Shown: positions 1 to 7,369, counted from the first letter of the stretch. The stretch: DNA of 10,208 nt from an uncultured Actinomycetes bacterium (GCA_903873565.1 CAIQOY010000359.1:1-10208); one strand, 5' to 3'. The notes: a model not told the origin generated them from the sequence alone. Numbers and translations are program-made.

Positions 1-1503
1 GCAGCGGTCGGCGATCGCGCCGAGGAGCTCCGCGTCGATCGCGATGCCGACCCGCTCCATCTCGGCGAGGACCGGCACCAGCGGCAGCTCGAGATCGGCG
101 AGCAGGCCCAGGAGGCGCCGCTCGCGCAGGCGCTCCGTCAGCTTCGGTCGCAGGAGGCGCGCGCCGACGGCCTCGCGCACCGCGTCCGCCCCCTCGCCCT
201 CGGCGTCGACGCGCAGCGCGTGCTCGCGCAGCAGGTCGTCGAACGCGTAGCCGGAGCGGCCGGGGTCGAGCAGGTACGCGGCGAGCGCGGTGTCGAAGGC
301 GGGCGCCACCCGCTCCGCCCCGAGGGCGCGCAGCGCGCGCTTGGCGTCGTGGGCGATCAGGGCCGGGCCGTCGAGGAGCGCCGCCAGCCCCGGCAGGTCC
401 GCCGGCACGACGCGCGTGGCCCCCTCCACCGCGATCGCGCAGAGGCCCTCGTGGACGGCGATGCCCGCCTCCTCGGCGTCGGCGAGGAGCGCCTCGAGCT
501 CCCCGAGGTCCGCGCCCTGACCGCGCTCCACCGGGCCCTGCGGCGCCTGGGCGGCGCCCTCGAGGGTCAGCGCCGGCAGGCTCTCGTCGAGGTCCTCGAG
601 CCGGCGCAGGAGGTTGTGCATCTCCCAGCGCCGGAACAGCTCGGCCAGCTTCGAGCGGTCGGGCGGCCGATCCATCTCCGCCGCCGGGTCGAAGTCCGCC
701 AGCTCGGGGATGTCGCGCACGATCGTGCCGAGCTCGCGCGAGCGGAAGGCGTCCTCGCGGTGCTCGAGCAGGCTCTGCTTGCGCTTCGGCCCGGAGATCT
801 CGTCGATGTGCTCGTAGACGCCCTCGAGTGTGCCGAAGCGCGCCAGCAGGTCGGCCGCGGTCTTGTCGCCGATGCCGGGCACGCCCGGGATGTCGTCCGA
901 GGTGTCGCCCTTGAGGCCGATCAGGTCGGGCACCGCCGTGTGCGGCACGCCGAGGCGCTCCGCCACGCGCTCCGGCGTGTAGACGAGCACCTCGGAGATG
1001 CCGCGCGGCGTCATCATCAGGCAGACCCGGTCGGAGACCAGCTGGAAGGCGTCGCGGTCGGTGGAGACGACGCAGGTGGGCACCCCGCGCTCGTCGGCGA
1101 TCCGCGTCAGCGTGCCGATCACGTCGTCGGCCTCACGCCCCTCCACCGAAAGGTTGCGGTAGCCGAAGGCGTCCACGAGCTCGGGGAAGTGCGGCCGCTG
1201 CTCCTTCAGCAGCTCGGGCGTCGGCCGCCGCGAGGCCTTGTAGCCCTCGTGCAGCGCGAGCCGCTCCGTGGGCTTCTCGTCCCAGCAGACCACGACGCCC
1301 TGGGGGCGGTAGTCCTGCAGCATCTTCATGAGCATGCTCGCGAACCCGAACAGGGCACCGGTCGGGAAGCCCTCGCTGGTGGCGAAGTCCTCGGGCAGCG
1401 CGAAGAAGGCGCGGTAGGCCAGCGAGTTGCCGTCGACGAGGAACAGCCGCGACTCGCGCGCGGGCCCGTCGCCGAGGTCGAGTTCGGAGGCCTTCTTCAC
1501 CAT
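1..1503 (-). CDS. polA: DNA polymerase I, N-terminal 501 residues (cut by window start)
   Basis: Family A polymerase that fills gaps and removes RNA primers in replication and repair. The visible part begins with a 5' nuclease domain (about residues 14-290): FLVDGNSLAYRAFF near the start, YKASRRPTPELL, the acidic cluster GREADDVIGT, STDRDAFQL, then the helix-hairpin-helix region LKGDTSDDIPGVPGIGDKTA. Residues from about 310 to 450 align with the 3'-5' exonuclease fold but lack the catalytic DxE of Exo I and the conserved Asp of Exo II; LIAHDAKRAL and FDTALAAYLLDP remain as landmarks. This resembles the inactive domain of Bacillus and Thermus PolA. The polymerase domain begins near PLVPVLAEMERVGIAID (about 470-487) and is cut off. 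The chosen start is ATG at 1503; GTG at 1500 is an alternative. There is no Shine-Dalgarno, but a TACCCT box lies 7 nt upstream. The gene is divergent from the malic enzyme. Confidence 0.96.
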   Translation of the reverse strand, partial: MVKKASELDLGDGPARESRLFLVDGNSLAYRAFFALPEDFATSEGFPTGALFGFASMLMKMLQDYRPQGVVVCWDEKPTERLALHEGYKASRRPTPELLKEQRPHFPELVDAFGYRNLSVEGREADDVIGTLTRIADERGVPTCVVSTDRDAFQLVSDRVCLMMTPRGISEVLVYTPERVAERLGVPHTAVPDLIGLKGDTSDDIPGVPGIGDKTAADLLARFGTLEGVYEHIDEISGPKRKQSLLEHREDAFRSRELGTIVRDIPELADFDPAAEMDRPPDRSKLAELFRRWEMHNLLRRLEDLDESLPALTLEGAAQAPQGPVERGQGADLGELEALLADAEEAGIAVHEGLCAIAVEGATRVVPADLPGLAALLDGPALIAHDAKRALRALGAERVAPAFDTALAAYLLDPGRSGYAFDDLLREHALRVDAEGEGADAVREAVGARLLRPKLTERLRERRLLGLLADLELPLVPVLAEMERVGIAIDAELLGAIADRC

Positions 1504-1510
1504 GCGCTGG

Positions 1511-1516
1511 AGGGTA
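1511..1516 (-). promoter_or_regulatory. Putative leaderless -10 box of polA (TACCCT)
   Basis: Read on the minus strand this is TACCCT, fitting TANNNT, 7 nt before the polA ATG at 1503. That spacing would place transcription initiation at or next to the start codon. No Shine-Dalgarno precedes the ATG, as expected for a leaderless mRNA. I see no good -35 box: the position at 17-bp spacing is occupied by the opposing -10 box of the malic enzyme gene. Confidence 0.5.
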
Positions 1517-1533
1517 GTCGGCCGGGACCACGC

Positions 1534-1539
1534 TACGCT
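1534..1539 (+). promoter_or_regulatory. Putative leaderless -10 box of the malic enzyme gene (TACGCT)
   Basis: TACGCT lies 6 nt before the GTG start at 1546 and no Shine-Dalgarno is present, the usual arrangement of a leaderless actinobacterial gene. It is separated by exactly 17 bp (1517-1533) from the opposing polA box, so each -10 box occupies the -35 position of the other promoter. This is motif recognition only; no start site is known. Confidence 0.5.
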
Positions 1540-1545
1540 GGGCGC

Positions 1546-2979
1546 GTGGCCGTCCACCACTCCGCGTCGTACAGCCTGACGATCCGCGCGGTCATCCCGC
1601 ACGAGCCCGGGCAGTTCGCCCTCGTGGCCGCCGCGGTGGGCGAGGCGGACGCGATCCTCGGCGCGATCGATCTCGTGCGGGTCGACGCGGGCCACGTCGT
1701 GCGCGACATCAGCGTGCTCTGCGCCGACGAGGAGCACGGCCGCCGCGTCGTGGACGCGATCCGCGCCATCGAGGGCATCCGGGTGGTGAGCGTCTCCGAC
1801 CGCACCTTCCTGATGCACAAGGGCGGCAAGATCGAGATGGCCGGCAAGGTGCCGATCCGCACCCGCGACGACCTCTCGATGGCCTACACGCCGGGCGTCG
1901 CGCGCGTCTGCGAGGCGATCGCGGAGGACCCCGACCGGGTCTGGAACCTGACCGCCAAGGGCAACGCGATCGCCGTCGTCACCGACGGCACCGCCGTGCT
2001 CGGCCTCGGCGACATCGGTCCCGCGGCGGCCCTGCCGGTGATGGAGGGGAAGGCGATGCTGTTCAAGGAGTTCGCCGGCGTCGACGCCTGGCCGATCTGC
2101 CTCGACACCACCGACGTCGACGAGATCGTGCGCGCCGCCGCGGCGCTCGCCCCGGGCTTCGGCGGGATCAACCTCGAGGACATCGCCGCGCCCCGCTGCT
2201 TCGAGATCGAGCGGCGCCTGCAGGAGGCCGTCGACATCCCCGTCTTCCACGACGACCAGCACGGCACCGCCGTGACCGTCCTCGCCGCCCTGAGCAACGC
2301 CCTGCGCGTCGTGCGCAAGGAGCTGGCCGACGCCCGCATCGCGGTGATCGGCACCGGCGCGGCCGGCACCGCGATCACCGACATGCTGCTCGCCGCCGGG
2401 GCCACCCACATCGTCGGGGTCGACGTCGACGGCATCGTGCACCGCGATCGGCCCGGCCTCGACGCGACGCTCCGCGCCTACGCCGAGCGCACCAACCCGC
2501 TCGGGCTGACCGGCGGCCCGGCCGATGCCCTGCGCGGCGCCGACGTCGTCATCGGCGTCTCCCGTCCCGGCGTGATCACCCCGGAGATGGTGCGGGAGAT
2601 GGCGCCCGATCCGATCGTGTTCGCGATGGCGAACCCCAAGCCGGAGGTGCTGCCCGAGGCCGTCGAGGGCATCGCCGCCGTGATGGCCACGGGGCGCAGC
2701 GACTACCCCAACCAGATCAACAACGTGCTCGCCTTCCCGGGCATCTTCCGCGGGGCGCTCGACGTGCGTGCGCGCCGCATCACCGAGGGCATGAAGCTGG
2801 CCGCGGCGCAGGCGATCGCCGACGTGATCACCCCCGAGGAGCTCGCGCCCGAGTACATCGTGCCGAGCGTCTTCAACCGCCGGGTGGTCGAGAACGTCGC
2901 CCTGGCCGTGGCCGAGGCGGCGCAGGTCGACGGCGTCGCCCGTCGGCACGCCGTGCCCGACGCCGACGCGGTCGGCTAG
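1546..2979 (+). CDS. Malic enzyme with N-terminal ACT domain
   Basis: Oxidative decarboxylation of malate to pyruvate with NAD(P) reduction, in the cytoplasm; it links the TCA cycle to pyruvate. The 477-residue protein starts with an ACT-like regulatory domain (about residues 7-85, with IPHEPGQFALVAAAV and VRDISVLCADEEHGRRVVDAI). The malic N-domain follows, with MAYTPGV (Tyr114), EGKAMLFKEF (Lys169, likely general base), metal ligands in NLEDI (Glu211, Asp212) and HDDQHGTA (Asp236/237). The Rossmann domain has IGTGAAG (268-274), then MANPKPEVLP and SDYPNQINNVLAFPG. Core enzymes of this class are near 400 residues; the excess is the ACT domain, which in other proteins binds small ligands such as amino acids. 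GTG at 1546 is chosen because the ACT domain starts directly after it; the frame stays open further upstream, but that part is antisense to polA. Cofactor preference is not decided here. The stop overlaps that of the convergent protease gene. Confidence 0.94.
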   Translation: MAVHHSASYSLTIRAVIPHEPGQFALVAAAVGEADAILGAIDLVRVDAGHVVRDISVLCADEEHGRRVVDAIRAIEGIRVVSVSDRTFLMHKGGKIEMAGKVPIRTRDDLSMAYTPGVARVCEAIAEDPDRVWNLTAKGNAIAVVTDGTAVLGLGDIGPAAALPVMEGKAMLFKEFAGVDAWPICLDTTDVDEIVRAAAALAPGFGGINLEDIAAPRCFEIERRLQEAVDIPVFHDDQHGTAVTVLAALSNALRVVRKELADARIAVIGTGAAGTAITDMLLAAGATHIVGVDVDGIVHRDRPGLDATLRAYAERTNPLGLTGGPADALRGADVVIGVSRPGVITPEMVREMAPDPIVFAMANPKPEVLPEAVEGIAAVMATGRSDYPNQINNVLAFPGIFRGALDVRARRITEGMKLAAAQAIADVITPEELAPEYIVPSVFNRRVVENVALAVAEAAQVDGVARRHAVPDADAVG

Positions 2980-2983
2980 CCCG
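2974..2983. repeat. GGCTAGCCCG copy 1: dual stop codon at a convergent junction
   Basis: The CTAG at 2976-2979 holds TAG for the malic enzyme on the plus strand (2977-2979) and TAG for the protease on the minus strand (2978-2976). The surrounding 8 bp (2974-2981) are a perfect palindrome. The 12-mer CGGCTAGCCCGC beginning at 2973 is repeated exactly at the other convergent junction (10001-10012). No intergenic terminator is possible here, since the coding regions overlap. Confidence 0.9.
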
Positions 2984-4577
2984 CGACCGCGACAGGGGCG
3001 CTGGTGGCGCGGGTCGTGCCTCCGGGGCCGGTCACGGTCACGCGGCAGCGCAGGTCGGCGCCCTCGTCCTGCGCGCCGAGCCCGAGCGAGCGCCCGGTGG
3101 CACCGCGGATCGCGCGTCCGTCGCGCAGCCAGTTTCGTGCGACGACGAGGGGGCGGGTGCCCGTCCAGCGGCCGATCTCGCAGGCGACGCGGCGCCCCAC
3201 GGCTGCCGTGCCCGTGATGCGCACCTTGCCGATCAGGGCCGGCCGGATGGGGCGCTCGAGCGCGGCGCTGCGGGTCGGCACGACGAGGCCGCCGCGCTCC
3301 ACCTCGAGCCGCAGCCGCAGCGCCTCCGCGGGCAGGCCGTCGACGGGGATCCGCAGGCGGCGGGCGGCACCATCCGGGGCCAGCTCCGTCCACGGTCCGA
3401 GGATCGCGCGCGTGCCCCGGGTCGCGGTGCTGCGCAGGCGCAGGGCCTCAACCTGCGGCGGCACATCGACCGTCAGCTCGGCGGTCCCGAGGCCGGTCCA
3501 GGCGGCGCCGGTGACGACCAGCGGCGCGGTTGCGGGCACCCCGGTGGTCGTGGCGGGCGTGCTCTCCCCGTTGCCGTTGAGGGCGGTCACGCTGACGGTG
3601 TAGGCCTGGCCGTTGACCAGCCCGGTGATCGTCGCCCGGCGCAGGGTGGCGGCGACATCCACCACCTGACCGGTCTCGGCGACCCGCACCCGGTAGCCGT
3701 CGGGCTCGGGCGCCGTGTCGCAGGGCCTCGTCCACGCCCACTCCACCTCGAGCGTGCCGTCAGCGGGTGCCGCGACGAGCTGGACCGGCGCCCTGGGCGG
3801 CAGCGTCGTGCCGTTGATCCAGCAGCGATGGCTGCTCACGAGCGCGTACACGCCCGGATAGCCGGGCAGCGCGCAGCCCGTGCCCCACGAGACGACGCCC
3901 ACCAGACGGACCTCGGCGCCACGGCCCTGCACGAGTGGTCCCCCGCTGTCGCCCGCGCACGCATCCTGACGTGGCAGGCTCGCGCAGACCATGTCCTGTG
4001 GGATGAACACGCCCGCGCCGTAGTCGGCCACGCAGGTGTCCGTCGAGCGGACGCGGACGGTCGTGTCGCGCAGCACGGGACTGCTCGGCCCGAAGGAGTC
4101 GTCGGCTCGGTTGTACGAGGTCGATCCCCAGCCCGCCACGCGCAGCACCTGACCCGTGGCCGGCCGCTCGTCCGCGAGCGCGACGAGCGGCGCCGCGACG
4201 GGGTCACGGAGGCGGATCAGCATCAGGTCGTTGCGGGGCGCCCCGGGCACCACCATCCGGTAGTCGGGATGGCGGATCATCCGCACGACCTCGCTGCCCT
4301 GGCTCGGCTGGCGCAGGTCCGGCTGGCCGACGACGACCCGCATGGCGCTCGCCGCGTAGATCCGGCAGTGGCCGGCGGTCAGGACCCATTGCGGCTGCAC
4401 CAGCGAGCCGGCGCAGAACTGGGATCCGTAGTCGGTGGTCAGAGCCACGGCAAAGCCCCACTGGTCCGGCGCCGCGGGCTCCCCGCCGATGATGCGGGGC
4501 GTGGCCGCCGCCGCGGACGGCAGGGGCGCGGCGAGGGCCAGGAGGAGGGCGACGAGCAGACGGCGCACGGGGCCCAC
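2976..4577 (-). CDS. Secreted trypsin-like serine protease (peptidase S1) with FN3 and Ig-like C-terminal domains
   Basis: A 533-residue exported protease. Residues 1-25 are a signal peptide (RR, a Leu/Ala core, then AAAA). A very short propeptide ending TPR precedes IIGG at 29-32, the mature N-terminus expected after trypsin-type activation at Arg28. The catalytic triad is His70 (TAGHC), Asp117 (RNDLMLI) and Ser211 (GDSGGP). Asp205, six residues before the serine, predicts cleavage after Arg/Lys. Likely disulfides are Cys55-Cys71, Cys182-Cys198 and Cys207-Cys235. After the protease domain (to about 256) comes an FN3 domain (about 262-350, with ITGLVNGQAYTVSVTALN), a beta-rich stretch I cannot name (about 351-445), and an Ig-like domain (446-533) with GRWTGTRP and Cys466/Cys511. 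The GTG start at 4577 lies 8 nt after ribF; GTG at 4568 is an alternative. The upstream Shine-Dalgarno is weak (AGG). There is no membrane anchor or LPXTG. The substrate is unknown. Confidence 0.93.
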   Translation of the reverse strand: MGPVRRLLVALLLALAAPLPSAAAATPRIIGGEPAAPDQWGFAVALTTDYGSQFCAGSLVQPQWVLTAGHCRIYAASAMRVVVGQPDLRQPSQGSEVVRMIRHPDYRMVVPGAPRNDLMLIRLRDPVAAPLVALADERPATGQVLRVAGWGSTSYNRADDSFGPSSPVLRDTTVRVRSTDTCVADYGAGVFIPQDMVCASLPRQDACAGDSGGPLVQGRGAEVRLVGVVSWGTGCALPGYPGVYALVSSHRCWINGTTLPPRAPVQLVAAPADGTLEVEWAWTRPCDTAPEPDGYRVRVAETGQVVDVAATLRRATITGLVNGQAYTVSVTALNGNGESTPATTTGVPATAPLVVTGAAWTGLGTAELTVDVPPQVEALRLRSTATRGTRAILGPWTELAPDGAARRLRIPVDGLPAEALRLRLEVERGGLVVPTRSAALERPIRPALIGKVRITGTAAVGRRVACEIGRWTGTRPLVVARNWLRDGRAIRGATGRSLGLGAQDEGADLRCRVTVTGPGGTTRATSAPVAVAG

Positions 4578-4585
4578 GCTAGCGC

Positions 4586-5527
4586 CTAGACGGCGAGCCG
4601 CCTGCGGGTTTCCGCCACGTCGCGCTGGATCTGCGCGATCAGGGCCTCGACGCCGTCGTAGACCTCCTGGACGCGCAGCATCGAGGCGAACTCCACCCGC
4701 AGCGGCGTCCCGTACAGCTCGTCGCCCGCGTAGTCGAGCAGGTGCGCCTCGATGCGCAGGTCATCGACGTCGCCGAAGTGCGGGTTGCGGCCCACGCTGA
4801 TGGCGGCGGGGTAGCGGGTCTCGCCCGGCGGCACGAGCGCCCAGCCGGCGTAGACGCCCTCGGCGGGCAGCTGCTGCCCCGGCACGACGCCGAGGTTGGC
4901 CGTCGGGAAGCCGATCTCGCGGCCGCGCTTGTCGCCGTGCTGCACGGTGCCCTCGACGCTCGGCGGGCGGCCGAGCAGCGCCGCGGCCTCGTCGACCCGC
5001 CCCTCGGCGATCAGGCCGCGGATCCGCGACGAGGAGATCCGCTCGCCGTCCGACCCCAGCAGCTCGATCGCCTCGACCTCGAAGCCGAGCTCGGCGCCGA
5101 GCCGCTCGAGCAGGGCCACGTCCCCGGCGCGGTCGTTGCCGAAGCGGAAATCGCGCCCCACGGCCACCGCGACCGCCCCGAGCCGGTCGACGAGGACCTC
5201 GCGCACGAACTGCTCGGCCCCCATGGCGGCCAGCGTGCGGTCGAAGCGCAGGAGCGCGACCTCGGCGGCGCCGGCCTCGAGCAGGAGCCGCGTGCGCAGC
5301 GCCACCCCGGCGAGCGTGTTGGGCGGGGTGCCGGGGCGCAGGACGGTGACGGGGCGCGGGTGGAAGGTGGCGGCGCAGGCCGTGGCGTCGTGGCGCACGG
5401 CGGCGGCGACGGCGGCCTCGACGACCGCGCGATGGCCGAGGTGGACGCCGTCGAACGTGCCGAGCGCGACGGCGCGACGCCCGGGCGTGATGTCGCCGAT
5501 CCCCTGGAAGATCTGCCGCTCGGTCAC
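4586..5527 (-). CDS. ribF: Bifunctional riboflavin kinase / FAD synthetase
   Basis: Phosphorylates riboflavin to FMN and adenylylates FMN to FAD in the cytoplasm. The 313 residues match the usual length. The N-terminal nucleotidyltransferase domain shows GTFDGVHLGH (23-32), FHPRPV, GRDFRFGNDRAGD (124-136) and SSSRIR (165-170). The C-terminal riboflavin kinase domain shows GFPTANL (206-212), GVYAGWA and IEAHLLDYAGDELYG, with Glu260 as the probable catalytic base. The GTG start at 5527 is supported by a GGAGG ribosome binding site 7 nt upstream and by the 4-nt GTGA overlap with truB. The same frame stays open upstream to 5731, but that part is Arg-rich out-of-frame truB sequence and is excluded. 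No FMN riboswitch precedes it, as expected for an internal gene of this cluster. Confidence 0.97.
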   Translation of the reverse strand: MTERQIFQGIGDITPGRRAVALGTFDGVHLGHRAVVEAAVAAAVRHDATACAATFHPRPVTVLRPGTPPNTLAGVALRTRLLLEAGAAEVALLRFDRTLAAMGAEQFVREVLVDRLGAVAVAVGRDFRFGNDRAGDVALLERLGAELGFEVEAIELLGSDGERISSSRIRGLIAEGRVDEAAALLGRPPSVEGTVQHGDKRGREIGFPTANLGVVPGQQLPAEGVYAGWALVPPGETRYPAAISVGRNPHFGDVDDLRIEAHLLDYAGDELYGTPLRVEFASMLRVQEVYDGVEALIAQIQRDVAETRRRLAV

Positions 5528-6399
5528 GACGCGGCCTCCAGGACGACGCGCGGCCGGGCCGCCCCGTCGGCGGCGTCGGCCAGCGCGAGCAGCGTCCCGT
5601 CGCCGTCGAGCAGGGCGACGGGGCCCGATGCGCCGCAGGCCACGCTCCGCCCGTGCGAGATGGCGCGGGCCCCGTCCGCGTCGAGGACGACCTGCGGGAG
5701 GTCGCCCGTGATCGCCGCGGCGGGACGCCACCCGAGCGTGGCGGGCGCGGCGGCGCCGACCAGATTGGGCGCCACGGCGTCGGCCACGTCGAAGGGGCCG
5801 ATCCGGGTGCGGCGCAGCGCGGTGAGGTGCGCGCCTGCGCCGACGGCGCGCCCGAGGTCGCGGGCGAGGCTGCGCACGTACGTGCCGCTGCCGCAGACCA
5901 CCTCGAGCTCGGCGGTCTGCGCGTCGGCGTCGAAGCCGATCAGGTCGAGGGCGTGGACGGTCACGGTGCGTGCGGGCACGGTAACGGCCTCCCCCCGCCG
6001 GAACCGCCGGTACGCGCGCTCCCCGTCCACGTGCACGGCGCTCGCGGCCGGCGGCACCTGCTCGATCGTCCCGGTCAGGGCCGGCAGCGCGGCCCGCACG
6101 GCGGCCTCGTCGGTGGCCTGACCGGTCTCGGCCAGGTCGCCCTCGGGATCGTCCGTCGTTGACTCGACGCCGAAGCGCACCTGCGCCGTGTAGGCCTTGT
6201 CGAGTCCATGCAGGTGGTCGACGAGGCGCGTCGCGCGCCCGGTCAGGACGAGCAGGAGCCCGGTGGCGAACGGGTCGAGCGTCCCGGCGTGGCCGAGCCG
6301 CCGGCCGTAGGGGCCGCGCAGCGGCCGCAGCGCGGCGAAGCTGCTCAGGCCGGCGGGCTTGTCGAGGAGGACGACGCCGGCGGGCGCCGCCTCAGGCAC
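5524..6399 (-). CDS. truB: tRNA pseudouridine(55) synthase TruB
   Basis: Converts U55 in the T-loop of tRNAs to pseudouridine. The 291-residue protein has VVLLDKPAGLSS at the start, the catalytic GHAGTLDPFATGLL (Asp42), KAYTAQVRFG, QVPPAASAVHVDGERAY and GTYVRSLARDLG (172-183), then a short PUA-like C-terminal region. One small oddity is His123 in SAVHVDG, where most relatives have Lys. The start is GTG at 6399, overlapping the end of the DHH gene by 8 nt, with GGGAG 7 nt upstream; the frame extends to 6657 but only as out-of-frame DHH sequence. The TGA stop overlaps the ribF GTG in a GTGA unit. Confidence 0.97.
   Translation of the reverse strand: MPEAAPAGVVLLDKPAGLSSFAALRPLRGPYGRRLGHAGTLDPFATGLLLVLTGRATRLVDHLHGLDKAYTAQVRFGVESTTDDPEGDLAETGQATDEAAVRAALPALTGTIEQVPPAASAVHVDGERAYRRFRRGEAVTVPARTVTVHALDLIGFDADAQTAELEVVCGSGTYVRSLARDLGRAVGAGAHLTALRRTRIGPFDVADAVAPNLVGAAAPATLGWRPAAAITGDLPQVVLDADGARAISHGRSVACGASGPVALLDGDGTLLALADAADGAARPRVVLEAAS
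5535..5539 (-). promoter_or_regulatory. ribF ribosome binding site (GGAGG)
   Basis: GGAGG on the minus strand, 7 nt before the GTG at 5527. It decides the ribF start, because the open frame runs about 200 nt further upstream, and it contrasts with the leaderless first genes of the window's transcription units. Confidence 0.75.
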
Positions 6400-7369
6400 C
6401 GCCGAGCTCCCGCTCGACGAGCGCGATGGCGTCGGCCGCCGTGCCCTCCAGGGAGAAGCCGGCCGCCATCGGATGCCCCCCGCCCCCGCCGGCGTGGGCG
6501 ATCCGCGAGACGTCGATCGCGGGGTCGGCGCTGCGCAGCGAGCACTTCTGGACCGCGCCGCCGCCCGACCGGGGCTCGCGCACGAGCGCCGCCACCTCCA
6601 CTCCGCGGATCGCCCGCAGGTGGTCGATCGCGCCCTCGGAGTCGGCCTCGGCGGCACCGGTCTCGTCGAGGTCCGCGATGGTCAGCCAAGTCGCCGCCAG
6701 GCGCCCGCCGAGGCGCAGTTCGAGGCGCGAGAGCGCGCGGCCGAGGAGCAGCGCGCGGCCCGCCGGGCGTCCCTCGTACAGCCGCCGGAAGACCTCGTCC
6801 ACCTCGACGCCGCGCTCGAGGAGCGCGGCGGCCACGCGGTGGCAGTCGGCGTCGGCGTTCGCGTACATGAAGCGCCCGGTGTCGGTGACGATGCCCACGT
6901 AGAGCGCCGTGGCCGTGTCGAGGTCGATCGGCAGGTCGAGGGCCTCGAGCAGGCGATGCACAAGGATCGTCGTGCAGGCGGCCTGGGGGTCGACGACGTC
7001 GACGTCGGCGAACAGCGTGTTGTCGCCGTGGTGGTCGATGTTCAGGGTCGCCGCGGCCATGGCCGCGACCTCGGTGCCCATGGTGCCGAGCCGTTCCGCC
7101 GAGCCGCAGTCGAGGGCGACGAGCAGCCGCTCGCCGATGTCGCCCGGCGGGTCGCGGCGCAGGTCGTCGTAGCCGAGCCACGCGTAGTCGTCGGGCAGCG
7201 CCGCGTCGCCCGGCGCCCACAGGGCCACGTCCCAGCCGTTCCGGGCCAGCGTCCGGCCGCAGCCGACGAGGCTCCCGAGCGCGTCGCCGTCGGGCCCCTC
7301 GTGGCAGGCCACGGCGATCCGCGAGTGCGCGCGCAGGAGCGCCGCGGCCTCGGCGATCGTGCCGCTCAC
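6392..7369 (-). CDS. nrnA: DHH-family phosphoesterase, NrnA-like nanoRNase / pAp phosphatase
   Basis: A 325-residue member of the DHH/DHHA1 family. NrnA homologues degrade 2-5 nt RNA fragments and dephosphorylate pAp. Metal-binding motifs are in order: CHEGPDGDALGS (His23, Asp27, Asp29), LDCGSAERLG (Asp87), the signature IDHHGDN (Asp112-His113-His114) and VTDTGRF (Asp163). The DHHA1 RNA-binding domain carries the glycine loop AGGGGGHPMAAGF (293-305). The first motif is usually HxNPDGDA; here HEGPDGDA replaces Asn by Gly. The GTG start at 7369 is in a GTGA overlap with rbfA and has GAGGAG 5 nt upstream. In Bacillota and Actinomycetota this gene often lies between rbfA and truB, as here. The nanoRNase/pAp assignment is by family and position; a c-di-AMP/pApA-cleaving variant is possible. 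Confidence 0.93.
   Translation of the reverse strand: MSGTIAEAAALLRAHSRIAVACHEGPDGDALGSLVGCGRTLARNGWDVALWAPGDAALPDDYAWLGYDDLRRDPPGDIGERLLVALDCGSAERLGTMGTEVAAMAAATLNIDHHGDNTLFADVDVVDPQAACTTILVHRLLEALDLPIDLDTATALYVGIVTDTGRFMYANADADCHRVAAALLERGVEVDEVFRRLYEGRPAGRALLLGRALSRLELRLGGRLAATWLTIADLDETGAAEADSEGAIDHLRAIRGVEVAALVREPRSGGGAVQKCSLRSADPAIDVSRIAHAGGGGGHPMAAGFSLEGTAADAIALVERELGGA
6407..6411 (-). promoter_or_regulatory. truB ribosome binding site (GGGAG)
   Basis: GGGAG on the minus strand, 7 nt before the GTG at 6399. It lies within the end of the DHH gene and supports the truB start, which overlaps that gene by 8 nt. Confidence 0.6.

Noticed and set aside
220..1545. A long plus-strand open frame continuous with the malic enzyme (919 codons in all)
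   Set aside because: It is the antisense of polA, rich in Arg/Ala/Val/His with no domain. The ACT domain begins right after GTG 1546, so the upstream part is an artefact of high GC content.
2980..3013. Possible hairpin (CCCGCG with CGCGGG) after the malic enzyme stop
   Set aside because: The stem is 6 bp with a 22-nt loop, has no T-tract and lies inside the protease coding region; chance pairing is likely at this GC content.
3828..4589. A 253-codon plus-strand frame opposite the protease gene
   Set aside because: The low-complexity His/Arg/Ala composition and exact overlap with a protease carrying a full catalytic triad mark it as a shadow frame.
4586..5731. Longer ribF with 68 extra N-terminal residues
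   Set aside because: The extra residues are Arg/Gly/Pro-rich out-of-frame truB sequence, and a GGAGG site supports GTG 5527.
4742..6121. A 459-codon plus-strand frame opposite ribF and truB
   Set aside because: Both minus-strand genes have complete family motifs; this frame has none and is biased to Arg/Ala/Gly.
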